Source of the DNA: QKTW01 sp052161885 | GTDB taxonomy: Bacteria; Bacteroidota; Bacteroidia; Chitinophagales; Chitinophagaceae | NCBI GenBank assembly: GCA_052161885.1 | Contig: CP197396.1 | Span: forward strand, 4,092,001-4,156,000 | Length of the DNA stretch: 64,000 nt | Reading direction: 5' to 3' | Part shown: positions 8,644 through 16,917 of the stretch, in pieces | Layout of the letters: each line of letters opens with the position of its first letter | How positions within the stretch are numbered: the first letter of the stretch is position 1 | Notes under the pieces: generated by a model | Seen by the model: the letters and a program-made list of their open reading frames with translations, nothing else | Told to the model about the DNA's origin: nothing | Database searches by the model: none | Position numbers and translations under genes: made by a program

Positions 8644-8988
8644 TTATTTTACTTCAGCAACCAGCTTTTTGAAAGCTTCCGGCTCATTCATGGCCAGGTC
8701 AGCCAGCACTTTACGGTTCAGCGTAATGTTCTTCTGAGACAGTTTGTGCATAAATACTGAATAGCTCAGACCTTCAGGGCGTACTGCAGCGTTGATACGT
8801 GCAATCCACAGGCTGCGGTATTCGCGTTTTTTCAGTTTACGGCCTACATATTTATACTGGAGACCTTTTTCCAGTACGTTTTTGGCTACTGTGTAGACAT
8901 TTTTACGCTTGCCGTAAAAACCTTTTGCCTGTTTCAGTATCCTCTTTCTTCTCGCGCGCGATGCAACCGCATTAACGGAACGTGGCAT
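8644..8988 (-). CDS. rplT: 50S ribosomal protein L20
   Basis: The 114-aa basic protein (MPRSVNAVASRARRKRIL ... YSVFMHKLSQKNI ... LADLAMNEPEAFKKLV) is full-length L20, which binds 23S rRNA early in large-subunit assembly. It lies 67 nt downstream of rpmI on the same transcript and is followed by a strong terminator. In several bacteria L20 represses its own operon by binding the leader mRNA; no L20-binding structure could be confirmed by eye here. Confidence 0.98.
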   Translation of the reverse strand: MPRSVNAVASRARRKRILKQAKGFYGKRKNVYTVAKNVLEKGLQYKYVGRKLKKREYRSLWIARINAAVRPEGLSYSVFMHKLSQKNITLNRKVLADLAMNEPEAFKKLVAEVK

Positions 8989-9055
8989 TTTTCTTTTTAA
9001 TTAAGATCGTTTACAAATAATTTTAACCTACAACTATTGGAGCGGCAGGCACTAA

Positions 9056-9253
9056 TTAACGCAGACCCAGCATGCGTTTAACCAGGTTTTCGTTCGAAGG
9101 ATGAACGAAAGCGGCCTGACGCAGATGGCGTTTACGTGTCTTAGATTTTTTAGTCAGCAGGTGGCTTTTAAACGCTTTGTACCTACGGATCTTTCCGGTG
9201 CCTGTTATTTTGAACGTTTTTTTGGCACGGGAGTGAGTCTTCACTTTTGGCAT
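9056..9253 (-). CDS. rpmI: 50S ribosomal protein L35
   Basis: The 65-aa product (MPKVKTHSRAKKTFKIT ... LVKRMLGLR) has the exact usual length and composition of L35. A longer reading frame starting at 9343 would add 30 hydrophobic residues not seen in the family, and a -7 box lies between the two starts, so 9253 is taken. The gene is usually preceded by infC and thrS. Neither is present here: the next gene upstream is divergent and unrelated, so rpmI-rplT is its own transcription unit. Confidence 0.97.
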   Translation of the reverse strand: MPKVKTHSRAKKTFKITGTGKIRRYKAFKSHLLTKKSKTRKRHLRQAAFVHPSNENLVKRMLGLR

Positions 9254-9273
9254 GATCTCAAAAAATTGGATGG

Positions 9274-9281
9274 CAAAGGTA
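9274..9281 (-). promoter_or_regulatory. -7 box of the rpmI-rplT promoter (TACCTTTG)
   Basis: A perfect TAnnTTTG match on the minus strand, 20 nt before the rpmI start. It explains how this pair is transcribed without infC. Confidence 0.65.
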
Positions 9282-9444
9282 AGATTTAATACGAAAAGGG
9301 AAAAATTATTCGCGAAAAATATTGCCTGTAACAGGTAATGCATTCATTTTCAGTGCAAAAATAGGCATAAAATTAATATTGATCACGGATTCGATAATTT
9401 AAAAATTAGCAGATCTGAAAATGCGATGTTTAAAATAAGGGCGC

Positions 9445-9479
9445 CAGCTAATTAGCTGATCAGCACATTAGCTAATTGC
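9445..9479. repeat. Degenerate 7-nt tandem repeat (TAGCTGA/TTAGCTA family)
   Basis: Five heptamers related to TTAGCTG/ATCAGCA in 7-nt register, partly inverted, lie just before the promoter of the pRiA4b-like gene. The same family recurs at 35611, 37025 and 37102, all near ribosomal-protein genes. Confidence 0.7.
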
Positions 9480-9480
9480 C

Positions 9481-9510
9481 TTGGCATTTTCAACTAATCC
9501 ATTATTTTTA
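9481..9510 (+). promoter_or_regulatory. Probable promoter of the pRiA4b-like/miaA pair
   Basis: A TTG (-33) at 9481 and TATTTTTA (-7, one mismatch to TAnnTTTG) at 9503-9510 are separated by 19 nt, the usual Bacteroidota spacing. The start codon follows 8 nt later, giving a very short leader. Confidence 0.45.
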
Positions 9511-9517
9511 CGGCACT

Positions 9518-10087
9518 ATGGCATTACTGCGTTTCCGGGTTTATTGGGAAGAAGACGATCAGATATATCGTGATATCGAGCTGCAGCCGGGTCAGACCTT
9601 TCTGCAACTGCATGAAACTATTATAAAAGCTTACGAATTTGACGGTAAGCACTCCGCTACATTCTTTGAAAGTAATGAACGCTGGGAGCGCGGCCGTGCA
9701 ATATCGTCTGAGGTACTGGTGAACAAGAAAGATGCGCCCGCACTTTCTATGCTTAAAACACCTGTATCGGCGCTGGTTTCCGTGCCCGACCAGAAATTTG
9801 TGTATGTATATGATCCTGCCAAGAACTGGACATTTCTCGTAGAACTGATCGGTGTGAGTAAGGATGAAAACCCGAAGATCACTTATCCGCATGTGGTACG
9901 TAAAGAAGGAGCAGCACCTGCCCAGTACGGCATTAAAGGTGTAAACCCTGATAAGCTGATGGAGATAGAAGAAAAGTATGACCTGGGTGCAGAGGAAATG
10001 GCTGAAGGTTTTGGCAGTGAAGGCGGTGATGACGAAGGCGGAGCAGAAGAGACCTATACAGAAGAAGCGGGTGCCGATGATTTTTAG
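9518..10087 (+). CDS. Plasmid pRiA4b ORF-3-like family protein
   Basis: The 189-aa protein matches the pRiA4b ORF-3-like fold (Pfam PF07929 by recognition of MALLRFRVYWEEDDQIYRDI, LQLHETIIKAYEFDGKHSATFF and KFVYVYDPAKNWTFLVELIG). The family's biochemical role is not established, despite a name that refers to a plasmid/IS element. The last 45 residues are an acidic, Gly-rich disordered tail. Start at 9518 is chosen because it opens the conserved domain and sits close behind a promoter; 9476 would add 14 unrelated residues. It ends 3 nt before miaA and forms an operon with it. Confidence 0.88.
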   Translation: MALLRFRVYWEEDDQIYRDIELQPGQTFLQLHETIIKAYEFDGKHSATFFESNERWERGRAISSEVLVNKKDAPALSMLKTPVSALVSVPDQKFVYVYDPAKNWTFLVELIGVSKDENPKITYPHVVRKEGAAPAQYGIKGVNPDKLMEIEEKYDLGAEEMAEGFGSEGGDDEGGAEETYTEEAGADDF

Positions 10088-10090
10088 CGC

Positions 10091-11014
10091 ATGGAACAAG
10101 ACGGCATAAACGCTGCATTCCCACAAAAAAAACTGTACGTAATTGCGGGGCCTACAGCTGTGGGCAAAACTGCCATATCTATACAGCTGGCGCAAAAGCT
10201 GGGTACGGAGATTGTTTCGGCTGATTCAAGGCAATGCTATACAGGCATGGCTATAGGTACGGCGCAACCATCGGCTGATGAACTGCAGGCGGTATCTCAT
10301 TATTTCATTAATTCTTTTCCTGTAGAGAAAGCCATTACAGCAGCCGATTACGAGCAGCTCGCCCTTGGTTACCTGGATGAGATTTTTTCACGGCATAATA
10401 CCGCTGTCGTGTGTGGTGGCACTGGTCTGTACATTAAAGCGCTTTGTGAAGGACTGGACGATATGCCTGAAATTGACAGGCAGATTGATGATGAAGTAAA
10501 CAGGTGTTATAAAGAAGCTGGTATCGACTGGCTGAAAGCTACTACTGCAATTGAAGACCCTGAGTTTTACGCCCAGGCCGAAACGGAAAACCCGGCAAGG
10601 CTGGTACGGGCATTAGTGTTTAAGCGTTCTACAGGCAAAAGCATACTGGAGTTCCGCACCGGGCAAAAAAAACAAAGACCATTTACCATCATAAAGACAG
10701 CATTGGAATTACCGCGGGACATGCTCTACGACCGCATTAACCGTCGCGTAGATATTATGATGGAACAAGGGTTTCTTAAAGAAGCAGAAGCGTTATTTCC
10801 CATGCGGCAGCTGAAAAATCTGCAGACAGTAGGCTATTCGGAGCTGTTTGCTTTTATGGAAGGAAAAACGGACCTCGCAACTGCAATCAGCCTTATTAAA
10901 CAAAACACCCGGCATTACGCCAAGCGGCAAATGACCTGGTTTAAAAAGGACAAAGAAATGCATTGGTTCCGGGCAGATGATCCGGATGTAGTGGAGAAGA
11001 TAATAGGGTTGTAA
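10091..11014 (+). CDS. miaA: tRNA dimethylallyltransferase
   Basis: MiaA adds a dimethylallyl group to N6 of A37 in tRNAs that read codons starting with U. The 307-aa protein has the P-loop GPTAVGKT (residues 20-27), the substrate-binding VSADSRQCYTGMAIGTAQPS segment, CGGTGLYIKAL, and the C-terminal QTVGYSEL and TRHYAKRQMTWFK motifs. All are as expected for the family. It is translated from the same message as the pRiA4b-like gene, 3 nt upstream. The substrate DMAPP comes from the MEP pathway, two genes of which (ispE, dxs) flank this region. Confidence 0.97.
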   Translation: MEQDGINAAFPQKKLYVIAGPTAVGKTAISIQLAQKLGTEIVSADSRQCYTGMAIGTAQPSADELQAVSHYFINSFPVEKAITAADYEQLALGYLDEIFSRHNTAVVCGGTGLYIKALCEGLDDMPEIDRQIDDEVNRCYKEAGIDWLKATTAIEDPEFYAQAETENPARLVRALVFKRSTGKSILEFRTGQKKQRPFTIIKTALELPRDMLYDRINRRVDIMMEQGFLKEAEALFPMRQLKNLQTVGYSELFAFMEGKTDLATAISLIKQNTRHYAKRQMTWFKKDKEMHWFRADDPDVVEKIIGL

Positions 11015-11019
11015 CGAAG

Positions 11020-11136
11020 CGTCATGCTGCACCCGACGCAGGAGGGAAGCAGAATCTGTTAAACGTTTTCCTGCTTTAAATTCGTTTTACGCCTCCCAAA
11101 GATCCTGCTCTACGTTTAAAACTCGGGTAGGATGAC
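11020..11136. repeat. Imperfect intergenic palindrome (GTCATGC/GGATGACG family)
   Basis: The arms start with GCGTCATGCTGCACCCG and end with CGGGTAGGATGACG, pairing imperfectly over about 117 nt. The ends resemble the repeats at 45541-46508 and 49037-49064. It lies between miaA and its terminator. Confidence 0.6.
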
Positions 11137-11142
11137 GTAATA

Positions 11143-11179
11143 AAAAAATCCCGCACCGGTTTTCGATGCGGGATTTTTT
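11143..11179. terminator. Bidirectional intrinsic terminator
   Basis: AAAAAATCCCGCA (11143-11155) pairs perfectly with 11167-11179 around an 11-nt loop. It lies between convergent miaA and the CCKKG-protein gene. Confidence 0.88.
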
Positions 11180-11194
11180 ATGTTGTTGAAAGAA

Positions 11195-11398
11195 TTATTT
11201 TGCTTTCTGGGTTGTACCCTCAGCTTTAGCTTCTTCTTTGCTTTCACCTTTTTTGCAGCAGGCTTTTTTCTCGCCTTTTTTGCAGCAGGCTTCTTTCTTT
11301 TCACCTTTCTTGCAGCAAGCCTTGTCTTTACCGCCATCATGAGCGAATGTAGCACCGGCAATCAGTAATGCACCAACGAATAATGTGAGTTTTTTCAT
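11195..11398 (-). CDS. Small secreted protein with CCKKGE repeats
   Basis: The 67-aa product has a signal peptide (MKKLTLFVGALLIAGATFA) and a mature part of about 48 residues built from three ACCKKGE repeats followed by a Lys/Glu/Ala tail. The paired Cys residues flanked by Lys suggest metal binding or redox chemistry outside the cytoplasm, but that is inference; no named family was recognised. Two antisense or overlapping frames over the same DNA lack a signal peptide and reflect only the repeat composition. It lies 42 nt downstream of psd on the same strand and ends at a strong terminator, so it could be the last gene of the CPBP-cdsA-psd unit or have its own promoter. Confidence 0.8.
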   Translation of the reverse strand: MKKLTLFVGALLIAGATFAHDGGKDKACCKKGEKKEACCKKGEKKACCKKGESKEEAKAEGTTQKAK

Positions 11399-11440
11399 AT
11401 CAGTTTGTTTATGTTTCTTTTAAACTTGGAAAAAGCGAAT

Positions 11441-12097
11441 TTATGATAAATGTGCTAAAACTGTTATACCTCCCTGCACAACATCTCCAATTTTAACATC
11501 TATTTTGGTTCCCACCGGGAAATAAATGTCTACCCTGGAGCCAAAACGAATAAAACCGAACTCGTCATTCTGCTTCAGCTGATCACCTTCTTTTACATAC
11601 CAGCATATGCGGCGTGCCAGTGCACCGGCTATCTGGCGCATGAGCAATGTCGTCGATTTGTTACCAACCACTACTGTCGTACGTTCATTTTCTGTAGAAG
11701 ATTTGGGATGCCACGCCACAAGATATTTGCCGGGATGGTACTTCATATATTTCACTTCACCGCTTATCGGCGTACGGTTTACGTGCACATTCAGCGGGCT
11801 CATAAAGATGGACACCTGCAGGCGCTTGTCTTTAAAATATTCTGTTTCTACAGTTTCTTCAATCACCACTACTTTGCCGTCAGCTGGTGCTATTACAAGA
11901 TTATCACCGCTGGTAAAGGTGCGGGCCGGTATGCGGAAGAACCAAAGTATCCAGAACCATAGCAGGAAAAACACGATCTGTATCAGCCAGTACAGCACTG
12001 GTATGCCCATTAAGAAATGAGCATTGAGCCATGCAACCAATGCAAAGACCACGGTAGCAATAGCAATATATTTATATCCTTCCCGATGTATTGTCAT
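11441..12097 (-). CDS. psd: Phosphatidylserine decarboxylase proenzyme
   Basis: The enzyme converts phosphatidylserine to phosphatidylethanolamine at the membrane, using a pyruvoyl group formed by self-cleavage. The 218-aa length and the RFGSRVDIYFP motif match the short, archaeal-type Psd family; cleavage is expected between G186 and S187. Two hydrophobic segments (residues 9-29 and 32-54) anchor the N-terminus. APADGKVVV and the SPLNVHVNRTPISG segment are family-typical. The gene is 34 nt downstream of cdsA, so two steps of phospholipid synthesis share a transcript. Confidence 0.95.
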   Translation of the reverse strand: MTIHREGYKYIAIATVVFALVAWLNAHFLMGIPVLYWLIQIVFFLLWFWILWFFRIPARTFTSGDNLVIAPADGKVVVIEETVETEYFKDKRLQVSIFMSPLNVHVNRTPISGEVKYMKYHPGKYLVAWHPKSSTENERTTVVVGNKSTTLLMRQIAGALARRICWYVKEGDQLKQNDEFGFIRFGSRVDIYFPVGTKIDVKIGDVVQGGITVLAHLS

Positions 12098-12131
12098 GAT
12101 TTGTTTTTTGTGTTAGAGGCGCGAATTTATA

Positions 12132-12971
12132 CTAAAATATGGTTAAGGGAACTGCAGGCATGAAAAGATATGCATAGGCGAAGGCAAAAGGAGTAGCTAC
12201 AAGCAGTGAGTCGAACCGGTCAAGCGCACCACCATGGCCGGGCATCATGGTGCCGGAATCCTTTACATCTGCCATTCGTTTGAGCTTTGATTCCAGCAGG
12301 TCGCCGGCGGTACCGGCTAGAGCCGCACATAGCGCAAGTGCCATCCAATCGGTCATGTGGTAGTAATGTGTGTAACTGCCCCATACGGCTGCTCCGGCAA
12401 TGGTAAGAATTGCGCCTCCGGCCGTCCCTTCCCATGTTTTCTTGGGCGAAATAGGGGAGAAGGGCGTTTTGCCGATAAATGAGCCTACTAGATAAGCCAT
12501 TGTATCGTTCATCCATATCATAAGGATCAAAGACAACGGCAGCATAATACTTTTTTCACGCAGCAGGAACAGCAAGCTTATGGGTAACGCAATGTACAGC
12601 AGCCCTCCGAACGACTGTATTGCTGCCTGTAATGCTGTCTTTTTGGATAAAGTGCCGCACAGCAGCATTAATACAGGAACAAACAGCAGCGCGGGCCAGG
12701 CTTTGAGCGAGCCTTCCGGCATAGGGACCGTCAGTAACAATAATAGTGCAAATGCAAAACATTGCACCAGCACAGGCATCCATGCGGGCCATGTTGTATC
12801 AGGATATATTTTCTTCACCAGCCGGAAAAACTCACGCAGGCAGAGATATTGGATTAAGGCTGCCAGTGCGGCGAAAGCCCACAGGTTCCAGAGCAATCCT
12901 GCCATCATAATGATGCAGAATACGATAGCGCTGCCGAGGCGTGTAAAAAAAGTAGGCCAGTTTAAAGCCAT
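12132..12971 (-). CDS. cdsA: Phosphatidate cytidylyltransferase
   Basis: CdsA makes CDP-diacylglycerol from phosphatidate and CTP, the branch point for phospholipids. The 279-aa protein is polytopic with about eight membrane segments. It carries the signature near the C-terminus: SPKKTWEGTAGG and GDLLESKLKR followed by KDSG, PGHGGALDRFDSL. It lies 29 nt after a CPBP-family protease gene and 34 nt before psd, in one probable operon. Confidence 0.97.
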   Translation of the reverse strand: MALNWPTFFTRLGSAIVFCIIMMAGLLWNLWAFAALAALIQYLCLREFFRLVKKIYPDTTWPAWMPVLVQCFAFALLLLLTVPMPEGSLKAWPALLFVPVLMLLCGTLSKKTALQAAIQSFGGLLYIALPISLLFLLREKSIMLPLSLILMIWMNDTMAYLVGSFIGKTPFSPISPKKTWEGTAGGAILTIAGAAVWGSYTHYYHMTDWMALALCAALAGTAGDLLESKLKRMADVKDSGTMMPGHGGALDRFDSLLVATPFAFAYAYLFMPAVPLTIF

Positions 12972-13000
12972 GAAATAATTGTTTTAAAATGTAATATAAA

Positions 13001-13993
13001 TCAGGCTATATCTTCGGCCAGCTCCTCTCTTGAGAAATCGACAGACCAGTCTGGTGTGAGCGGTGTTCTGTTTTTCCACAACAGGTATAATGCGCCGCCG
13101 CAAAGCAGGGCACCGCCTGCAGGCAGATACCAGGGCAGATTATTGCTCTCTGCCATAGCCTTCATAACCGGGCTGTTGCCAAATGCATAAATAAGGAAAA
13201 TCTGGAGACCGTTATTAATGAGATGTGCCAGTATGCTGCACCACAGGGAACGTGTGAGGTAATAAATAATGCCCAACAGTAATCCTGCAATAAAAATGGA
13301 CACAAAGCTGTACACCGAGAAATGAAACAGTGAAAATATAATTGCAGAAATCACAATCGGGCACCGCATTTTGCTTTTTACTGTTCCGGGAGCATAGCCG
13401 CTGCCAAGGACAATAACACCTTTGCTGCAGATCTTATGCAGCATGCGCATCAGTATTCCGCGGAATGCCATCTCCTCACCTAATGCCGGCACAATGGCCA
13501 TAACCGCAAATACTTTGATGAAGTCGCCAACTGACTGCATATTCAGGTATGCTTCTGTAAGGTCTTTGCTTTTCTGTTGCCAGTCGCGTACTGTACCGCC
13601 GCCGATGCCTATCTTTTCACAAAAGGCTTCGATTGCTATCATTACAGGGATAGCGCCGAGGATTATCAGTATCACGAGCAGCCATTGAACAGGCTTGCCG
13701 GGCTTCCTTAGGCCCAGGTATTCTGCAGGCCTTGGGTGTGTTACATAGCTGAACAGTAATGCCGGTATCATAAACATGCTCATATGCATGATAAACTGCA
13801 CCAGCAGGCTGGTTTCTATAAGATTATGCGGACTCTTTGCATTTATACTTATTACGTCAGGAAGATTTAAGCCATACCGCGGCAAAAACGTCATAATCAT
13901 GGCGAGGAGGAAGGTGTACATGATGCAAACCATCATGACATAAAGTATTAACTGCAGAAACCAGGGGTAATTACGCCAGTATTTACTAAACAT
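13001..13993 (-). CDS. CPBP-family intramembrane glutamic endopeptidase
   Basis: The 330-aa membrane protein has about eight hydrophobic segments and the ABI/CPBP motifs: EEMAFRG (E173, E174, R178), H224 in FSLFHFS and H257/N260 in LAHLINN. Members include CAAX-prenyl proteases (Rce1) and bacterial proteins linked to bacteriocin immunity or membrane-protein processing; the substrate here is unknown. The start at 13993 is preferred to 14062, because a -7 box lies at 14014-14021 between them and the upstream 23 residues are basic and unrelated. It leads a probable cdsA-psd operon. Confidence 0.92.
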   Translation of the reverse strand: MFSKYWRNYPWFLQLILYVMMVCIMYTFLLAMIMTFLPRYGLNLPDVISINAKSPHNLIETSLLVQFIMHMSMFMIPALLFSYVTHPRPAEYLGLRKPGKPVQWLLVILIILGAIPVMIAIEAFCEKIGIGGGTVRDWQQKSKDLTEAYLNMQSVGDFIKVFAVMAIVPALGEEMAFRGILMRMLHKICSKGVIVLGSGYAPGTVKSKMRCPIVISAIIFSLFHFSVYSFVSIFIAGLLLGIIYYLTRSLWCSILAHLINNGLQIFLIYAFGNSPVMKAMAESNNLPWYLPAGGALLCGGALYLLWKNRTPLTPDWSVDFSREELAEDIA

Positions 13994-14013
13994 GCGGAAC
14001 TTAAATTTCGCAG

Positions 14014-14021
14014 CAAAGGTA
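14014..14021 (-). promoter_or_regulatory. -7 box (TACCTTTG) of the CPBP-cdsA-psd unit
   Basis: A perfect TAnnTTTG on the minus strand, 20 nt before the chosen start codon; the spacing is the same as at rpmI. Confidence 0.6.
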
Positions 14022-14221
14022 ATGTTTCGGCAGATGAGTTTATTCCGGTAAAAAAACCGCAAATACCGCAGTTTTTTACGTTTATGGCGGTGGGATTTAG
14101 CCGGTAGCAGGTACTGTCATTCTTCAATATTTTAAACATTAACAATGTCTAAATATTATAAAAACGCGGAGTACGCGTATCTTTTTTTAATTTTGACCGT
14201 TTTCCTTTTAACCGTTTGCGC

Positions 14222-16162
14222 ATGCAAGAAATAGCAGCAGGCCCTTTGCTCAGCCTCATCAATACTCCGGCCGACCTGAAGAAACTGGATAAATCCCAGC
14301 TACAGCAGGTATGTAACGAACTACGCCAGTTTATCATAGACTGCGTGAGCGTACATGGCGGACATTTTGGCGCCAGCCTGGGTGTAGTGGAGCTTACGGT
14401 GGCATTGCATTATATACTTAATACACCAGACGATCAGCTGGTATGGGACGTGGGCCATCAGGCATACGGGCATAAAATACTTACCGGCCGCCGCCAGGTG
14501 TTTCATACAAACCGTAAATATGGTGGTATCAGCGGATTTCCCAAGCGTGGAGAAAGTGAATATGATGCTTTTGGTGTAGGTCACTCATCTACCTCTATTT
14601 CGGCAGCGCTGGGTATGGCTATCGCCAGCAAGTACAAAGGAGAAAACCAACGGCAGCATGTAGCCGTGATAGGCGACGGCGCTATGACCGCCGGTTTGCC
14701 GTTTGAAGCACTGAACCATGCGGGAGTAAGCAATTCAAACCTGCTCGTGATCCTGAACGACAATAATATGTCTATCGATCCGAATGTAGGCGCGCTTAAA
14801 GAATACCTGACAGATATTACCACATCACAGACCTGGAATAAATTCCGGGATGATGTATGGAAACTGCTGGGTAAGGTGCAGGGCAAAGAACTGCAAAAGC
14901 TGGGTTCAAAAATTGAAGCCGGACTGAAAGGAATGGTATCTAAAACCAGCAACCTGTTCGAAGCGCTGAATTTCCGCTATTTTGGCCCTATAGATGGCCA
15001 TAATGTGCTGAAGCTCGTAGAAACACTGAAAGATCTGCAGAACATACCCGGCCCGAAACTGCTACACATAAAGACAGTAAAAGGAAAGGGCTACGACCTT
15101 GCCGAAAAAGATCAGACGTTATGGCACGCGCCCGGCACGTTTGATAAAATCACCGGTAAGATCAATAAAAAAACAATTACTGTTCCAGAGCCGCCCAAAT
15201 ACCAGGATGTGTTCGGCCATACCATTATAGAGCTTGCAGAGCAGAACCCCGCTATCATGGGTATTACGCCTGCCATGCCTTCCGGTTGCTCGCTGAAGTA
15301 TATGATGGATAAAATGCCGGATCGCGCATTTGATGTGGGTATTGCAGAACAGCATGCTGTAACGCTCAGTGCCGGATTGGCTACACAGGGAATGCGGGTA
15401 TTCTGTAACATTTACAGCTCATTTATGCAGCGCGCCTACGATATGGTGATCCATGACGTGGCTATCCAGAAATTGCCGGTTATCTTCTGCCTGGACCGTG
15501 CCGGCATTGTAGGTGATGACGGCGCTACACACCATGGTGCCTACGATATACCTTTTATGCGCTGCGTGCCTAATATGGTAGTGAGCGCACCCATGAATGA
15601 GGCTGAACTGCGCAACCTGATGTATACGGCTCAGCTGTCCGAAAATGAGCATCCGTTTGTGATCCGCTATCCGCGTGGGCAAGGTGTAATGCCGGAATGG
15701 CGCACACCAATGGAAAAAATAGAAATCGGTACCGGTCGCAAAATACAGGGCGGAGCAGGTATAGCCATACTGACAATAGGTCATCCCGGCAATTTTGCCG
15801 TAAAGGCAGCTCAGCAGCTAGCCGCTGATGGTATTAAACCTGCTATCTACGATATGCGTTTTGTAAAGCCGCTTGATGAGGTAATGCTGCACGAAATAGC
15901 ACAGAACTTCAGCAAGGTGATCACTGTGGAAGATGGTACTGTTGTGGGTGGTTTTGGCAGCGCTGTGCTTGAGTTCTTTGCCGCGCATAACTATAACAGC
16001 ATTGAAGTAAAAATGCTTGGAATACCAGACAGTATTGTAGAGCACGGTAAGCCTGAAGAGCTGCACCGCGAGTGCGGGTATGATGCGGAAGGTATTGCCA
16101 TTGCTGTACGCGAAATGCTGGGTGTGCGTACAACCGCAAAGGAGAATGTGTTTGTAAAATAA
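14222..16162 (+). CDS. dxs: 1-deoxy-D-xylulose-5-phosphate synthase
   Basis: Dxs condenses pyruvate and glyceraldehyde-3-phosphate using thiamine diphosphate, the first step of the MEP pathway. The protein (about 646 aa) is full length. Visible motifs are HFGASLGVVELTVALHY, WDVGHQAYGHKILTGR, the ThDP site GDGAMTAGLPFEALN ... NDNNMSI, the catalytic Glu in VGIAEQHAVTLSAGLA, DRAGIVGDDGATHHGAYD and the C-terminal transketolase domain with VVTVED-like VITVEDGTVVGGFGSAV. The ATG at 14222 is chosen; a TTG two codons upstream is also in frame. A strong terminator follows 18 nt after the stop. Confidence 0.98.
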   Translation: MQEIAAGPLLSLINTPADLKKLDKSQLQQVCNELRQFIIDCVSVHGGHFGASLGVVELTVALHYILNTPDDQLVWDVGHQAYGHKILTGRRQVFHTNRKYGGISGFPKRGESEYDAFGVGHSSTSISAALGMAIASKYKGENQRQHVAVIGDGAMTAGLPFEALNHAGVSNSNLLVILNDNNMSIDPNVGALKEYLTDITTSQTWNKFRDDVWKLLGKVQGKELQKLGSKIEAGLKGMVSKTSNLFEALNFRYFGPIDGHNVLKLVETLKDLQNIPGPKLLHIKTVKGKGYDLAEKDQTLWHAPGTFDKITGKINKKTITVPEPPKYQDVFGHTIIELAEQNPAIMGITPAMPSGCSLKYMMDKMPDRAFDVGIAEQHAVTLSAGLATQGMRVFCNIYSSFMQRAYDMVIHDVAIQKLPVIFCLDRAGIVGDDGATHHGAYDIPFMRCVPNMVVSAPMNEAELRNLMYTAQLSENEHPFVIRYPRGQGVMPEWRTPMEKIEIGTGRKIQGGAGIAILTIGHPGNFAVKAAQQLAADGIKPAIYDMRFVKPLDEVMLHEIAQNFSKVITVEDGTVVGGFGSAVLEFFAAHNYNSIEVKMLGIPDSIVEHGKPEELHRECGYDAEGIAIAVREMLGVRTTAKENVFVK

Positions 16163-16180
16163 AAGCCTTATAATATTTAA

Positions 16181-16213
16181 AACTGCCGCAGTCTACCTGC
16201 GGCAGTTTTTTTA
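16181..16213 (+). terminator. Intrinsic terminator of dxs
   Basis: AACTGCCGCAG pairs with CTGCGGCAGTT around a 5-nt loop and is followed by T7. Confidence 0.93.
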
Positions 16214-16565
16214 TGTTCAAAAGATTGGCAACAGGTAACCTGACGACCGCAAATAGCCAGGGACGTGATGACATAATCTGTTTTGCGCTTGTCTTATTTT
16301 TCAATTCCGTTACAGCAAGCCAACATCATGTAACTATTACCGGCCGCCGCTTAATAAAATTCTCTGCCGTTTAATAAACAGATATTATTCTATCAAAGCA
16401 GCCGGCATATTAGTGCAGATGTAAAAAAATATTTAATCAGACAGTCGCAGAAAAGTTGTCAATATTTCCGGAACAGACTGTTACACACCAGCTCCGCTAT
16501 ATTCAATTGTAATGACAGCAAATTTGAAAAAACCTTATCCCTTGAATAAGTTCTGAAATATGGAT
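16214..16565. other. Gene-free stretch upstream of peptide gene A
   Basis: About 350 nt of AT-rich DNA without a supportable gene. It precedes the palindrome and the conserved block of the first double-glycine peptide gene. Confidence 0.5.
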
Positions 16566-16577
16566 GCCTGGCCAGGC
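16566..16577. promoter_or_regulatory. 12-bp palindrome before the conserved peptide-gene block
   Basis: GCCTGGCCAGGC is a perfect dyad whose core ends 5 nt before the conserved 42-nt block. A different 10-bp palindrome sits at the matching place before peptide gene C (21685-21694). Confidence 0.35.
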
Positions 16578-16581
16578 AAAA

Positions 16582-16623
16582 AAAGGGAAGGCCGAAAACC
16601 TTAAGAAAAGAGTAGGCATATTT
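16582..16623 (+). promoter_or_regulatory. Conserved 42-nt block upstream of peptide gene A
   Basis: Ungapped comparison with 21639-21680 on the minus strand shows 36 of 42 identical bases, including GCCGAAAACCTT and AGAAAAGAGTA. It ends 26 nt before the start codon; the other copy ends 23 nt before its start. Position and conservation point to a shared promoter or operator. It does not match the LytTR consensus well. Confidence 0.75.
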
Positions 16624-16649
16624 TTCACAATCCCACAAATTTAATCCGC

Positions 16650-16841
16650 ATGAAAAAGTTAAGCAATGCAGCAATGAAAAACATTAAAGGAGGTCGTGTA
16701 CCAGAACCTCCAGGTCCGATAGACATGAATGCAACACGCTATGCATGTGGCAGGATGTGCTTTTTGACATCGGCAGACTGTAGTGATAACTGTAAATCGG
16801 CATGTACTGTGACTACTTATGGTGCATGCCTCGCTTTCTAG
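16650..16841 (+). CDS. Double-glycine leader peptide A, six cysteines
   Basis: The 63-aa precursor has the Bacteroidota double-glycine leader MKKLSNAAMKNIKGG, followed by a core of 48 residues. Cleavage after GG is expected in such peptides, normally by the C39 domain of an ABC exporter; none is in this window. The core starts with a Pro-rich stretch (RVPEPPGPID) and has six Cys spaced C-x3-C-x6-C-x3-C-x3-C-x7-C, enough for three disulfides. The leader closely matches those of peptides B and C 4.5 kb away, and the upstream block matches that of C, so the three form one gene family in spite of different Cys spacing. Likely an exported bacteriocin-like or signalling peptide; activity is unknown. 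Confidence 0.82.
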   Translation: MKKLSNAAMKNIKGGRVPEPPGPIDMNATRYACGRMCFLTSADCSDNCKSACTVTTYGACLAF

Positions 16842-16878
16842 TTTTGTACAGAAATATGTAATCAGTAACAGATAGTCT

Positions 16879-16911
16879 ATTCCGGCCCTTCAAAGGGCCG
16901 GAATGTTTTTT
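16879..16911. terminator. Intrinsic terminator after peptide gene A
   Basis: ATTCCGGCCCTT pairs perfectly with 16893-16904 around a 2-nt loop and is followed by GT6. It lies 7 nt from the convergent kinase stop and may serve both. Confidence 0.92.
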
Positions 16912-16917
16912 CAGACT

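Noticed and set aside
9518..10087. Mobile element, because pRiA4b ORF-3 proteins are sometimes named after IS1096 TnpR
   Set aside because: No terminal inverted repeats, no transposase, and the gene is in an operon with miaA.
11116..11361. 81-codon Lys-rich frame overlapping the CCKKG gene on the same strand
   Set aside because: It is the shifted frame of the repeats, lacks a signal peptide and runs into the terminator.
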